Positions 11,342 through 22,000 of a stretch of 64,000 nt of DNA are shown one piece after another. Under the pieces are notes generated by a model. The model was not told where the DNA came from, searched no databases, and saw only the letters and a program-made list of their open reading frames with translations. The position numbers and the translations under genes were made by a program. The stretch is taken from positions 9,622,501-9,686,500 of the forward strand of contig JAGUCH010000002.1 in NCBI GenBank assembly GCA_019096065.1, written 5' to 3'. Source of the DNA: Paracyclopina nana (Eukaryota; Arthropoda; Copepoda; Cyclopoida; Cyclopettidae). How positions within the stretch are numbered: the stretch's first letter is position 1; the number at the start of each line of letters is the position of its first letter.

Positions 11342-11955
11342 TTTTTCCCCTAGCCGTTTACCCCTGATTTTTTTCCCCCAGAAGACGCTTGCCCCTAAGA
11401 TGTTTGCCCCAGGATATTTTTGCCCCTAGGACTTTTGCCACTTGGTTTTTGCCCCTAGCGATGTTTGCCCCTGGTACTTTTACCCCAAGTATTTTTCCCT
11501 TGGGAATTTTGCCCTGGGTTATTTTGCTCTTGCCTCTTGAGTAGGTTTTCCACTGTAGACTCAAGTTGACAATTTGTCCAATTTGAAATGAACTTTCAGC
11601 AACAATGGACTATAAAACCTGCCTGAAATAAGCCATTTTTGGGATAAGATTTTTTTGCCTCAATCACCAATCAGGTTATTAAATTTAAAAGAACAGAAAA
11701 TTTTTGATTGTTTTGGATAGGATCAGGTTAGGTTAGGAGTCCGGTTAGAGAAGGTTTTTTCTTGCACAATTTTTATAAAATACAAATCATCAGGAAAAAA
11801 TTAAGTGAAAATATTGTGGGCAACCGTCTAGGAGGCGAAAGTACAAAGGGCAAAAGTCCAAAGGGGCATAAGTCCATGGGGCAAATGTCCAAGGGGCAAA
11901 AGTCCAAGGAGCAAAAGTCCAAGGAGCAAAATTCCAAGGGGTTGAAGTTTCAGCG
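11342..11955. repeat. Pair of inverted tandem-repeat arrays (unit about 15 bp)
   Basis: 11342-11535 is a run of units like TTTTTGCCCCTAGGA; 11836-11950 is a run of units like GGGGCAAAAGTCCAA, which is the same unit on the other strand. The two arrays face each other around a 300-base AT-rich centre, so the whole can fold back. Read in the G-rich sense the arrays give pseudo-peptides of the SKGQK type in two frames, which I take as repeat-driven and not coding. Likely a foldback mobile element or local satellite. Confidence 0.7.
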
Positions 11956-12005
11956 CAAGAAATATCACGATTAATGTATCACTGCTAAATGTAAGAGTCA
12001 GTCAG

Positions 12006-12013
12006 TGACGTCA
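12006..12013. promoter_or_regulatory. Perfect CRE-like palindrome upstream of the Tudor gene
   Basis: TGACGTCA, 212 bases before the Tudor-gene ATG. A full CREB/ATF consensus; function inferred only from position. Confidence 0.35.
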
Positions 12014-12224
12014 CTCACTGCCTCGAGAATTCCTAAGGCAGCGAGCGAACTACGTACATCCAGCAGTTCACTGCTTTTAATTGTTGCTATACTCTGAACG
12101 GCTCACGGTTGATAGCTTTTGCCAAGACTTTAGAGCAATTTTCGGATGAGAACAAACAAATCAACTGCAAATCGTACAAGAAGGCTCAAAAAGAGCCAAA
12201 GTAGGGGAATTAATTAGAAAGGAA

Positions 12225-13742
12225 ATGTATTCAGCAACGCTGAGTCTCAGCTTGTTGAAAAAAATCAACATTTATGCCATCAGGAATAAGAACCTCTCTG
12301 TGCTGGACGCATCCAGCCAAATTATAGTACTGAAAAAGCCAGAAATGCTGACGGAAAAGTTATCGGTGCGGGTACTGACCTCGGGTAACCCATCTCCATG
12401 GGGGTTTCACGTGAGGACGGAAGACATGGAAGAAAAATTCAACTCTTTTGAGCTGAGATTGGCCGAGTCGTGCGCTGCTGAAGATTTCATTCCAGCCAGC
12501 GTCTGCAATGGCCTTTTTGTTGTGAGAAAAGGTCGGCGGAGGTATTTTCGGGCCAAACTTTTGGCCACCCGAGGCTTCCCAGGGAGTGGCAACATCATTA
12601 GTGAGCTGCTCGGAGTCGCTGAAGTCTACTACATTGACTATGGCTTGGTGGATCACGTTTCCTTCGGCTCCGTGATGCCAATCTCTGAGGAATTTGCTCG
12701 AATACCTGCATTTTGTATACCCTGCCATTTGGCCAACCTGAGGCCACGCGAAGGCGAAGATTGGTCCTCGGAGGCCATCGAGTACTTTTTGAACGCCGTA
12801 GGTGGACGCAAATGCACTCTGATCCCTCGGGGTGACATTGAGTATTTGCGAGCCGATTGGCCTTCATTGCCCGTGGATCTCTCATGGGAAGACACTGCTG
12901 TTGATGGTCCATTTGGAAGGTCCAGATCAATCGAGGTGTACATGTCTCAAAAGTTAATGAGCGAGAGATTGGCTGGCTGGAAATGCGATTTTTCCGTACC
13001 GGAACCATTCGAAGAGGAAGAAAATTCCACGCTACCCATTGATGATATGAGTCATTTGGAGCCAGTGGCGAAATGGATTTCCAGCCAAATGCCAACTGAG
13101 CCATGCACAGAGTTCACCCAAATTGGTGTGACGCATGTGGACAACTTGGGCCAACTACACTTCCAATTGCACTCTAAAAGGGCGCTGGCGCGCGAAATGT
13201 GCATCTACTTTGAAAACTTTTATGAAGACTCCGCTACCCTGACCTCGTGGAAAAAAGGCCAAGCTTGCGTCGCCAAGTACAAGAATGATCGGTGGTACCG
13301 AGGCACAATAGTTGGAGAGGAGGAACCGGATGAGTACTCGGTCCTCTTTGTCGACTACGGATTTATGTATAAAGTCAACGTTAAAGACACACGAGTGCCG
13401 TGCCATTACGGAGCCGTGCCGAGCTTGGCCAACAGGGCAATCCTGGATGGGGTGGTGCCAATCAATGCGCAGGAGCCTACAGATTGGGAGCTCGAGAAAC
13501 TGGACGAGCTTTATAAATATCTCAGTGCTTGCAGGAAAGTGGCCATCAAGTTCACTGAAGAGCCATCCAAGGGTTTGCCTGTCAAGGCCAAAGTTAGATG
13601 TACGGAAAAGAAAGCGGACAACGAGGTTAAAGTGATCAGTTTGAACAAACGACTGGTTCTTTTGAACGTGGTGAAGAAAGTCAATTTTGTGGACACTCTC
13701 AAACATAAGGCAGCCTATCGCAGGGCAGCTTATGGCGTATAA
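12225..13742 (+). CDS. Double Tudor-domain protein (germ-granule / piRNA-pathway type)
   Basis: Single exon, 505 residues. Two extended Tudor modules are visible. The first spans about residues 45-190, with 'YYIDYG' in its core strand and 'IPCHLANLRP' in the following nuclease-like part. The second spans about residues 290-470, with 'GQACVAKY', 'WYRGTIV' and 'SVLFVDYGF'. The aromatic and Asp-Tyr-Gly positions needed to bind symmetrically dimethylated arginine are present in both. Proteins of this kind tether Piwi proteins in germ granules. I cannot assign a specific TDRD orthologue: no LOTUS, KH, MYND or RING domain is visible. The absence of introns among intron-rich neighbours suggests either intron loss or a retrocopy, but the frame is fully intact. 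A poly(A) signal lies at 13771. Confidence 0.8.
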   Translation: MYSATLSLSLLKKINIYAIRNKNLSVLDASSQIIVLKKPEMLTEKLSVRVLTSGNPSPWGFHVRTEDMEEKFNSFELRLAESCAAEDFIPASVCNGLFVVRKGRRRYFRAKLLATRGFPGSGNIISELLGVAEVYYIDYGLVDHVSFGSVMPISEEFARIPAFCIPCHLANLRPREGEDWSSEAIEYFLNAVGGRKCTLIPRGDIEYLRADWPSLPVDLSWEDTAVDGPFGRSRSIEVYMSQKLMSERLAGWKCDFSVPEPFEEEENSTLPIDDMSHLEPVAKWISSQMPTEPCTEFTQIGVTHVDNLGQLHFQLHSKRALAREMCIYFENFYEDSATLTSWKKGQACVAKYKNDRWYRGTIVGEEEPDEYSVLFVDYGFMYKVNVKDTRVPCHYGAVPSLANRAILDGVVPINAQEPTDWELEKLDELYKYLSACRKVAIKFTEEPSKGLPVKAKVRCTEKKADNEVKVISLNKRLVLLNVVKKVNFVDTLKHKAAYRRAAYGV

Positions 13743-13743
13743 C

Positions 13744-13776
13744 TTTATTGGAATCTGCCGCAGTAGATAGAATAAA
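13744..13776. terminator. Overlapping poly(A) signals of convergent genes
   Basis: AATAAA on the plus strand at 13771-13776 serves the Tudor gene; AATAAA on the minus strand (13749-13744) serves MTIF2. Each lies upstream of the other gene's expected cleavage site, so the two transcripts overlap in antisense. Confidence 0.7.
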
Positions 13777-13791
13777 CGATATCGGGAAAGA

Positions 13792-16700
13792 TTAGAATGG
13801 CGACCAGGTCGTGGTTCGTTTTTCTTTGTCCATATCGTAGCAAGTGATCACGTCACCAGGCTGAAATCGAACGCTGGCATCCTCCAATCTTAGGCCACAC
13901 TCTTGGCCATGCGAAATTTCGTTCAGTTCATCTTTCATGTGCTTTAAACTGACCGATCTGCCATGGAAAATGTCCTTGCCCTTTCTTGTGACTTTGAACA
14001 TTTTCGCCTTGTTGAAGGCTCCATTCTGGATTTTGCAACCAGCCACCGGAACGTTTTTGCGCTTCTCGTTGATGAGGAACTCCTTCAAGACGATGCCAGT
14101 TCCATGCACGACTTCAACGTCGTGCTGGGGAAGCTTGAGGCTAATCTCCTCCTTGAGGTCGTCCATTAGTGCATAAATCACGCAATGCTCCTTGATTGGA
14201 ACATTCATAAAGCTGGCTAATTTTCGAGTCTCATCGGGTATCCGTATGTTGAAGGCATAAACGACGCCTTGGAAGTCTTCAGCCAGTTTCAGTTCGGTTT
14301 CCGTGATTTCGCCCACTCCCGATGCGAGCACGTCCAGCTCCACGTCGGGCTCATTGTAGGTGCTCAGACAGTTGTGAATGGCTTCCAGGCTCCCATCCAC
14401 GTCGGACTTGACCACAATGTGAATTTTCCGACCGGAAAACCGTTTCATCTCCTGATCTTGGATGATGGCATTCGCCTCAGATTTGGGCGCGAAGATCGGT
14501 CGGTAGCCTATTTTGTTCTTCTTGAACTTCTCATAAATCTCCTTGTCTGCTATTCGTTTTGCCTCGATTTCTATCGCGGCCTTATCGGCCTCCTCCATCT
14601 TTCGCCTTTCCTTGCGATTCCTCACCACTGCTTGAGCCTTCTTCTCACTTTCCACCTCCATCACATGGCCGCCAGCATGGGGCAGTTCTCTCCAGCCAGT
14701 GATTCGGCAAGCTTCCGAAGGGTTCACAGCTTTAAGGTCGTTGCGGTCAGACAATGCCTCACTGATGGGTGCTCGTGTGTCCAAAAGTTGCTTGACCCTT
14801 GCATACGACTCCCCGCAAACGAGAATTGCTCCTTTCTTGAGAGTGCCTCGCCTTATGAGAACGGTTGCCGTTTTGCCCAGTCCATGCTCAACATTGGCCT
14901 CTATCACGCTGCCCTCTACTGGGCCTTTTGGATCGGCCGACAACTGAAGCACCTCGGCTTGGGCAATGATTGCATCGATGAGGTTCTCAATGCCCTTGCC
15001 CGTGAGTGCGGATATAGGGACAGCCTGCACGTCACCCCCATAATCCTCAAGCTGCACGCCTGCCTCGAACAGAGCCCGTTTCGTTTTCTCAATATCGGCA
15101 TTTGCTTTGTCAATCTTATTGAGTGCCACAATGAGCGAGACGCGAGCTTTCCTCACTGCGTCAATCGACTCGATTGTTTGCTCAAGTGGGCCTTCAGATG
15201 CATCGACGACCAGAATGACAATATCAGTGACATGAGCACCTCTCACTCGCATGCTTTTGAAGGCTGCATGGCCAGGGGTGTCCAAAAAGGTCACTCGGTC
15301 CACCAGGGCCTCAGTGGAGGGCTTGGCGTACTGCGACAGAGAGACGGAAAAGGCACCAATGTGCTGCGTGATGCCTCCAAACTCGGTTTCCACCACGTTT
15401 GAGTTTCTCAGCCTATCTAGCAAAGTGGTTTTTCCGTGGTCAATGTGGCCCACGATAGCGACTACAGGTGGCCTCGCCACTAAATCTGACATCTTTGGAG
15501 GCTCGTGCACAACGTCAATGTTGGGCAGCTCTTTCAAAGATTGGGAAGCTGACAAAAAGTTGAATCTGCAAAGCATTTTCGAGGCTATGTGCTTGAAAAC
15601 TTCTCGATCGCCAATTGGATCGTTCTCGTCCTTGATGGGGCAAAATTCCTGTAAAAGGAAACTTTTGAGTAATTCTTCCATGTTCGTTGCATAGTATGTT
15701 TGTGTAGCCTCAGGACGATTCTAAATAAAGCGCTCACAATAATTGACATCATATGCTATTAAAAAATTCAGTAATAAACAATTGACCGTGAGGCTAAAAA
15801 AATAACTTATCCTGCGCTGCAACGCTCAGATCTTCAATATATATATTCAAACAATATACTAAATAGATGACTTCGCTCAATTTGCCTATCTATACCAAGC
15901 TGATTAGATTCAGATATCACGGCAAATGGACTCCCTATCAGATAATGATAAAATAAGAATAAAAATACGCTTCCAAAATGCAATTGAAAATTCGATTACA
16001 TAATGCAAAGAGGGTTTATTAGCCGATTTGACGCGCACGGAAAACAGTTGCGAAATCAGCGTCGCACCGTAGGTTAAAAATATTGCTTACAAATTCAAGC
16101 AAGTAACCACAGACAAATCACTCTTAGTTTGACTTCCAGGACTTGGTCACTCACTTGGATTCGTAAGGAATCAAAAGCTATGGAAGCCTCAATTTTTTTC
16201 TCAATCTGTGCAAAATTGCTGCTCTTCTGAATTCACCCTTTTGAGTGTAGTGGCACCGTGAGCTTTTTGAAAATATTATGGACCATCTTCGAGAGAGCTA
16301 CCCCAACATAGTCACTGTGCCAAAGGGTTTTACCTTTATTTGGAAGTACCCCCACCACTAAGTTCTCTACGTTTCAGCAACTTCATCAGTCTTTTATTTC
16401 ACAAAAAACAGCCTATAAAATTGAAAAGAATAGCACTTGGAAGCCTTGAAAGCTCTATTTTCGAACAAAAAAAACACTTCTTCATAATGGACCAAGAGGT
16501 AGTGGTTCCAAACTATTCCTATATTTTTGCATAACGCTTTAGTGAGAACTACTTATTTAGCCATAATGTCAGACCTTTCTTATTATCTCAGATGTCTATT
16601 GGCTGGCATATGGCTCACAGTAAAGGTAATTTTAGAGTATCATTTGTGAAAAGAAATTTTTTTTGGATATGTAACCTATATTTTTTTCAAGAAGCTAATA

Positions 16701-19700
16701 AGTAGATAATGCGCCATAATTATGCTCGCGAATTTTCTCTTTACTCTGGTGATGACGAGCCATCAAATAGCTTAATTTTTCGGAATTCATTTTATTAAAA
16801 TGTTATAAATTCTGATATTTTTACAGTTTCAGTGCCTCCTTATTTTGAGCCTTCGAAGAGTATGCTCACTTTTTCAGTAGAATACACAGTTTTGAGATTA
16901 TCGAGCGGCTGGCAAGCCTAGTGTGCGGCTAATAACCTCTTTTGAGAAACCTAACTAAGGAAGAGACCAAACTGAAGATGCAGCACACAACTATAATAGT
17001 GCAAGTCAAAATTCAAAGTAACCATTTATTTTAGCTGATTCTTAACTTACTTACATTACCACCTGGTTCCTGAGATGCAGAGCAATCTAGTTTTTGAAAT
17101 GCTTCCGCTCTGATTTTTCAAATTTTTTGCTCCTTTGGATTGTAAAGAAGTTTTTATGCTAAAGACACGGCCTCAAATTTCTTAACTGAACAGTTCTTAA
17201 GCCTAACTTATTAAACTAAATGGCCACCTTGCGGAATTTTGATTCCCATTGCATTGAAAGCTTTGCGTGCTAAGAGCCTGGTCATTTAGTGTGTTCAAAA
17301 AATTTTCAGCAGTTTTGGTGGCCAAGTGGCCAAAACTTGACACTTAGTGCAGTGAAGTTACCAATTTGTCACATTGCAACACAGCACAACTCAGATGGAC
17401 AAAAAGAAAAAAGGTCATCTGTTTGTCACTTAGGGCCTGGTCATTTAGTGTGTTCAAAATTTTTTGATATTGATGTTTTTGGAGTGTCATGAAAAAGGTA
17501 ACTTCATGACACAAAGAATAGTGTCAAGGAGTAACAAGCAGTAACAACTAGCAACCAAAACAAACTTAACCAGATGACTTGATTAATTTTTTCACTTTTT
17601 TTTCCAAAAAGAGCCCAACTTTGCATAGTGTAACTTTCTGTTTACACTGGTAACTCATGAAGCAAAACAAACTTTTTACTTTGTGTCCGTCTGAGTTGTG
17701 CTGTGTTGCGACGTGACAAATTTTGGTAACTTCATTGCGCAGTGTGTGAAGTTTGGGTCACTTAGTGACAAAAAGCCTCAGATAATCAGGCCCTTGATTG
17801 CTCTCGTCAAATTAAAAAATGATATTGGCCACCACATGCAGCATTTAATTGAGCAGTTCAATTTAAGAGCCTCGTCATAAAGGTTTTTTGGCACAATGTG
17901 GCCAAAACTCGACACAGACTGCAGTGAATTTACCAGAAGGGGAAAAATTAGTCAAGTAATGTGGTTACGTTTTGTTTGCTAGTTACATGGTCATTTGCTA
18001 GTCACTCCTCGACACTATTCTTTGTGTCATTAAGTTACTTTTTTCATGACACCCAAAAACATCACTATACAACAATGTTTGAACAGAGTAAATGACCAAG
18101 CCCTTAGGTACCATGCATGGCAATATTAGAACTAGTCCATCATAATTTCTTGAAAAGGTGATACACATTTTTTTTTAGCTTTTGAAGGAACATTATTGTA
18201 TAATTTGGATTTTTAAGAGAAGTGGATTTTTCAATTCCTTTTGGAATAGTGTTGTATGTTATAGGATGGTAATAGAAGAGGCATATTCAGGCTGGTGGTG
18301 AGAGGCATAAAATTGTGCTGTTACAAGCTCAAAAAGAGAGCTTTCTTTTCCATTTTGTTCCCAAAAATTCCAAAAAACGTTTTATTTACTTTTAATCAGA
18401 AGCACTATTTTTTCGCAATTGCTACGCGCGCTTACACGCACGCCATAGGAACCAAAAATTCCGCCCCATCTATTGCATTTTGTTTGTCTTTTGTTCCCTA
18501 TAGGAAAGGGGAACCGATGTTTTCGGACGTCAGTTCAGCTGTAGTGACGTCAGGACGCGCGAGCGTATTTGACCCGTGCTTTATTGGTGTTACAAGGCAT
18601 GTACTTTTAATATCAGGCCAAAAGTAGCCAAATTCATAAAACAATACTGCCACTTTTATTGTGCAAATCAATTCCGGAAGCACTTTTAAATGGTGCTTTG
18701 GCTTACCCGAAAGCCAGCCTTAAATTTCACTAAAAAATTGGAATTTCAGACAAAGTAAGGCTCAAAATATGGTCAAATCATAATAAAGTGTATCCATCTA
18801 ATGCCTCAAAACAAGTGGAGCATGCTAAAATCCTACCTTGCCAAATATAATCATGAGAAAAATTAGCTTAATACTTGCGCAGCAGAAAGACGTCCAAAAA
18901 CTTACAAAATTAGTCGCTAGGCTAGATATGGGGTCTGTTTACTGTTTCCTCTCCCTAGGGCATTTTACAGCACTCAGAGTTCCTGTGAGCAACGTAACCC
19001 TAAGTTAATTTATCACCCCTATATATACATATTTTCTGAAAGCCCTTTGTCCCAGGATTCCAACGGTGTACAGTATATAATCAGTTGTCGCGGTTTCCAA
19101 CAACAAAAAAGTTTAAAAATCTTCTGGCAGTCTTCCCTTTTGATTTTTCAAGGTTATAATATTCAAAAGCCCCCTATAAAATTGACCGATCTAACTTTTA
19201 TAATGTCATAAGCAAGGAACCGAGATATGAAGATGATAAAATTGTAGGAAGCTAGTAAGGCTGGTAGCCATGGCTCTCATCAGAATTATAAGTCAAGATG
19301 CTATAACTCCTTTCTTGGCGATTCTAGCAATTTTGCTATGAATTAAGAAAGTTAGCTTTGGCGGGAGGTCTTTTTTCAGTAAAATCAGAATACTCATGAA
19401 TAAGAGCGCAAAGAGGTTTTTTAGCCGCGGCAACTGATTATATCCTATGCAATCCTGTGGTCAAGGGCTTTCAGAAAAAATATACTATGCTTAGGGGTAG
19501 TAAATTAACTTTGGGTTAAGCATCCCACAGGAGCACTGAGAGCAAGTATGATGCTTGAGAAGAGGAGCATAGTTGTGAAAGTAGCCCACAGTACTCACAG
19601 ACTATCCAGGGCTCGCACTAAGCCACTGACCCTTTTTTCTTACCACATTACAGACCCCTTTTCTGACCACTTATTCCGACTTCTTTTGACGCACTTTTCT

Positions 19701-20548
19701 GACGACTTTCTGTAACCACTTTTTTAGATCACTTTATCATACCGTTTTCTTTAATACTTTTCAGACCACACTACCATGCTACTCATCATTTAATTATCGC
19801 AATTGGACCACTTTTTTTGCATTTTTGTGGATATATTATAACTTCTGACCACTTCTCAAATCTTTTCTGACCCTTTTTTTTGAAGACTCTGATGACTGCT
19901 TTTCTGACTTAACCTTATTAGAAGCTTATTCTGCTTATCATTGAAATTGATTAAGATACTGATCATCTGCATTTTTTTTGGTAACTGTTGCTCCCACAAC
20001 CATATTGATGCCAAGTGAACTTAGCTTGATTTGGGGTTCCTAATAAATTTGGTGTCTACTTTAGTAATGATAATTCAATAGTCTAAGCGCCTGATTTGCA
20101 TTTTTACATTGCTAACACCGTTTACCCTCATCAGTCCTTTGGAAAAACACGAGTGTCACTTCGAAATCATGAACGAAGTTGAAGCATTAAAGAAACGAGA
20201 ATGGAATAGTAAGAATGGATTAATGCTTACATAATCTAAAAACACATCTAACAGAATGTCGAGGGGTGCTTTGGTTAACTCGGCCAACTCCTTAACCGAC
20301 ATGTTTTCGGTAACATTGTAGACTTTCATCTTTTTGGCAGCTTTCTTCTGAAATTTTTTTTGCCATTCAAACATTTTCTGACTTCTTGTTGCGAAAACTT
20401 TGGCTTTGCCGGTCGTCTTGGCGCTTGTTTTTTCTTGTATTTTGTTGCCTTCATTTGAAGACGACAGGTTCTTATTCGATACCTGCCAGCCATAACTGAC
20501 GCTACATACCGATCGGTTGACAATGCACCTTCTTAGGCAGATCATCAT
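13792..20548 (-). CDS. MTIF2: Mitochondrial translation initiation factor IF-2
   Basis: Two coding exons, 20231-20548 and 13792-15720, 748 residues (human about 727). Exon 2 carries the GTPase: G1 GHIDHGKT (about residue 197), G2 GGITQHIG, G3 DTPGHA, G4 NKID, G5 SAL, then domains II-IV. It opens after the acceptor tttatttag with a TAG just upstream, so the frame needs another exon. The ORF at 20231-20548 supplies it: an arginine-rich, acid-free start ('MICLRRCIVNRS') fitting a mitochondrial transit peptide, a basic linker, and 'VTENMSVKELAELTK', like the IF2 N-region 'MTVEELA' of vertebrate mtIF2. It ends at DY|GTAAGC in phase 0, matching exon 2. Exon 1 is inferred, exon 2 is certain. M20545 is an alternative start. 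The gene shares a 243-base divergent promoter with CSN6. Confidence 0.88.
16015..16075 (+). repeat. Dispersed repeat, CGCGCACG family, copy 1
   Basis: 'GGGTTTATTAGCCGATTTG' followed by ACGCGCACGGAAAA and GCGAAATCA. The same arrangement recurs at 43637-43685, inverted at 44047-44102, and more loosely at 49880-49925. Confidence 0.6.
17270..18115. mobile_element. Nested foldback / MITE-like cluster
   Basis: Inner element about 17427-18108: the left end GGGCCTGGTCATTTAGTG and the right end TAAATGACCAAGCCC are inverted copies, and the arms continue for about 150 bases (ATGACACAAAGAATAGTGTC near 17507 is matched in reverse near 18010-18030). TTA stands on both outer sides, a possible 3-bp target duplication as in PIF/Harbinger MITEs. 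A second left-end copy begins at 17274 and a diverged one at 17868, and 17340-17405 is inverted at 17684-17765, so at least two related elements are nested. No transposase is seen. Confidence 0.65.
18940..19590. mobile_element. Second foldback element in MTIF2 intron
   Basis: Arms about 18940-19100 and 19430-19590. Matching landmarks in opposite orientation are TAAGTTAATTTATCACCCCT with TAAATTAACTTTGGG, TTCTGAAAGCCCTTTG with AAGGGCTTTCAGAA, and TATAATCAGTTGTCGCGG with CCGCGGCAACTGATTATA. No ORF inside. Confidence 0.65.
19620..19900 (+). repeat. Degenerate low-complexity run
   Basis: Many loose repeats of TTTTCTGACCACTT. Too diverged to set a unit length by eye. Confidence 0.4.
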
Positions 20549-20791
20549 TGCTTCCGTTGGTATGCGGTATCCAACTGATGGAAATTGGAATGCTTCGTTA
20601 CATTCGGCAACATTGAAGTAAACAAAGTAGTTGATATGAAAAAGTCTAAAATACCCTAATATTGTCAAAATACGCCAAAATGGGGAGTTCCTTTCGCACA
20701 AAAAAGCTGTTTGGGAACGTTGCAATAGAAATCAAAACAAACTTGGCTCTTTGTATTTTCTTTTTCTCGGAATATAAAAGAACCTTGCGAA
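20549..20791. promoter_or_regulatory. Bidirectional promoter MTIF2 / CSN6
   Basis: 243 bases between divergent start codons. No convincing TATA box: TATAAAA at 20773 is only 13 bases before the CSN6 ATG. Confidence 0.5.
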
Positions 20792-21821
20792 ATGGCTGAG
20801 GGCAAAGCTCCTATGGACATTGAGGATGGAGATAAGAAGCAAGCGGCGGCTCTGCAAGCCAGTGGAATCATGGCCGCGGTAGGAACTGCGGGAAGCGTGA
20901 CGGTTTCTTTGCACCCTCTCGTAATCATGAATATTTCCGAGCACTGGACACGAACAAAAGCTCAAACGGGGTCCCCTCAGAAAATTTACGGAGCTCTGAT
21001 CGGGAAACAAAAAGGCCGCGACATTGAGGTCATGAACTCGTTTGAGCTCGACCACACCACTGTTGACGGGAAGGTTTTCATCGATCGTGACTACTACACC
21101 ATCAAGGAGGAGCAGTTCAAGCAGGTCTTCAGTGAAATGGACTTTTTGGGGTGGTACTCCACGGGCGAGGCTCCGACCGAGGCTGACATCGAAGTCCATA
21201 AGCAGATTTGTGAAATCAACGAGAGCCCGTTGTTTTTGTTACTCAATCCGACGAGCTCTCGCCCTGCAGATTTGCCTTTAACTTTGCTTGAGTCTGTCAT
21301 TGATATCGTTGGTGGCGAAGCCCGCATGCTGTTTGTCAAACTTGGCTACACTTTGGCTACAGAAGAGGTAAATCGACCCTTTTATTGTTGCCATTTGTCA
21401 CTCTATTTTTCTTTTCTAGGCTGAGAGAATTGGTCTTGATCACGTTGCTAGAATTTCAAGCGGAAATGGTAGCATCCAATCTCGCGTCTCTGAGCACCTG
21501 ATGGTCCAGCACAGCGCCATTAAAATGTTGGCTTCCCGAGTTGCTCTCATCAGGGACTATGTTCGGGCCGTCGAGGCTGGAGACTTGCCGCACAACCACG
21601 AAATCATCCGCGAGGCTGAAGCCTTGGCCGCCCGACTACCTGTGCTTCAGTCTGACCTCTTTCAGCCGGAATTTTATACTCAGTGTAACGACGCAGCCTT
21701 AATGACTTTGATGGGAAGCGTGCAAAAGAGCTGCAACAATCTTATGCAGTTCATCCACAAGTATAACATTTTGCACCATAGGCAAATGCAGGGGAGACGT
21801 CTACGTGGGATTTTCTTCTAG
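20792..21821 (+). CDS. COPS6: COP9 signalosome subunit 6
   Basis: Exons 20792-21367 and 21420-21821, phase 0, 325 residues (human 327). The MPN domain occupies about residues 38-175 ('[15 protein letters not shown]', '[10 protein letters not shown]', 'FLGWYSTG'). The JAMM metal site is absent: after GWYSTG there is no H-x-H, as expected of CSN6, the catalytically inactive MPN partner of CSN5. The C-terminal half is the helical region ('[15 protein letters not shown]' type segment, '[12 protein letters not shown]') that joins the CSN helical bundle. The complex removes NEDD8 from cullins. The intron is 52 bases. AATAAA lies ten bases after the stop (21831). It is the first of three closely spaced plus-strand genes. 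Confidence 0.95.
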
Positions 21822-21830
21822 TATCTTTTC

Positions 21831-21836
21831 AATAAA
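21831..21836 (+). terminator. CSN6 poly(A) signal
   Basis: AATAAA ten bases past the stop codon, implying a very short 3' UTR. Confidence 0.7.
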
Positions 21837-22000
21837 GTAATTTGTGTAATTAAGAGAGGCTGAATTAAAATTTCCGTTAAATTGTCTGGTAACTCCGTTG
21901 CTACTATTGATCATCAGCTGACGCCGAATTGTTGTGATTACGTAGCCTCTCCGTGAAGAGGTAGTGAACAGACAGTGACAGTGGTGGACTGCACTCAAAC

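Larger units (their letters stand above)
15721..20230 (-). other. MTIF2 intron 1 (4.5 kb), repeat-filled
   Basis: By far the longest intron in the window. It holds a CGCGCACG-family repeat (16015-16075), a nested foldback cluster (17270-18115), a second foldback (18940-19590) and a degenerate CCACTTTTCTGA-type run (19620-19900). No convincing gene on either strand; the ORF at 18295-18627 has no recognisable content. A CRE-like TGACGTCA occurs at 18545. Confidence 0.7.

Noticed and set aside
11726-11737. Short TTAGG telomere-like run
   Set aside because: Only two full units; could be chance in an AT-rich core.
11358-11974. KSKGQK-type peptides from both arrays
   Set aside because: Produced by the 15-bp repeat unit being a multiple of three; no start context or conservation.
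14269-15402. 377-residue plus-strand ORF
   Set aside because: Lies fully antisense to the conserved MTIF2 GTPase exon and has no recognisable content; a shadow.
18295-18627. 110-residue ORF in the MTIF2 intron
   Set aside because: No recognisable domain, surrounded by repeats.
20773-20779. TATAAAA before CSN6
   Set aside because: Only 13 bases from the ATG, too close to act as a TATA box for that start.
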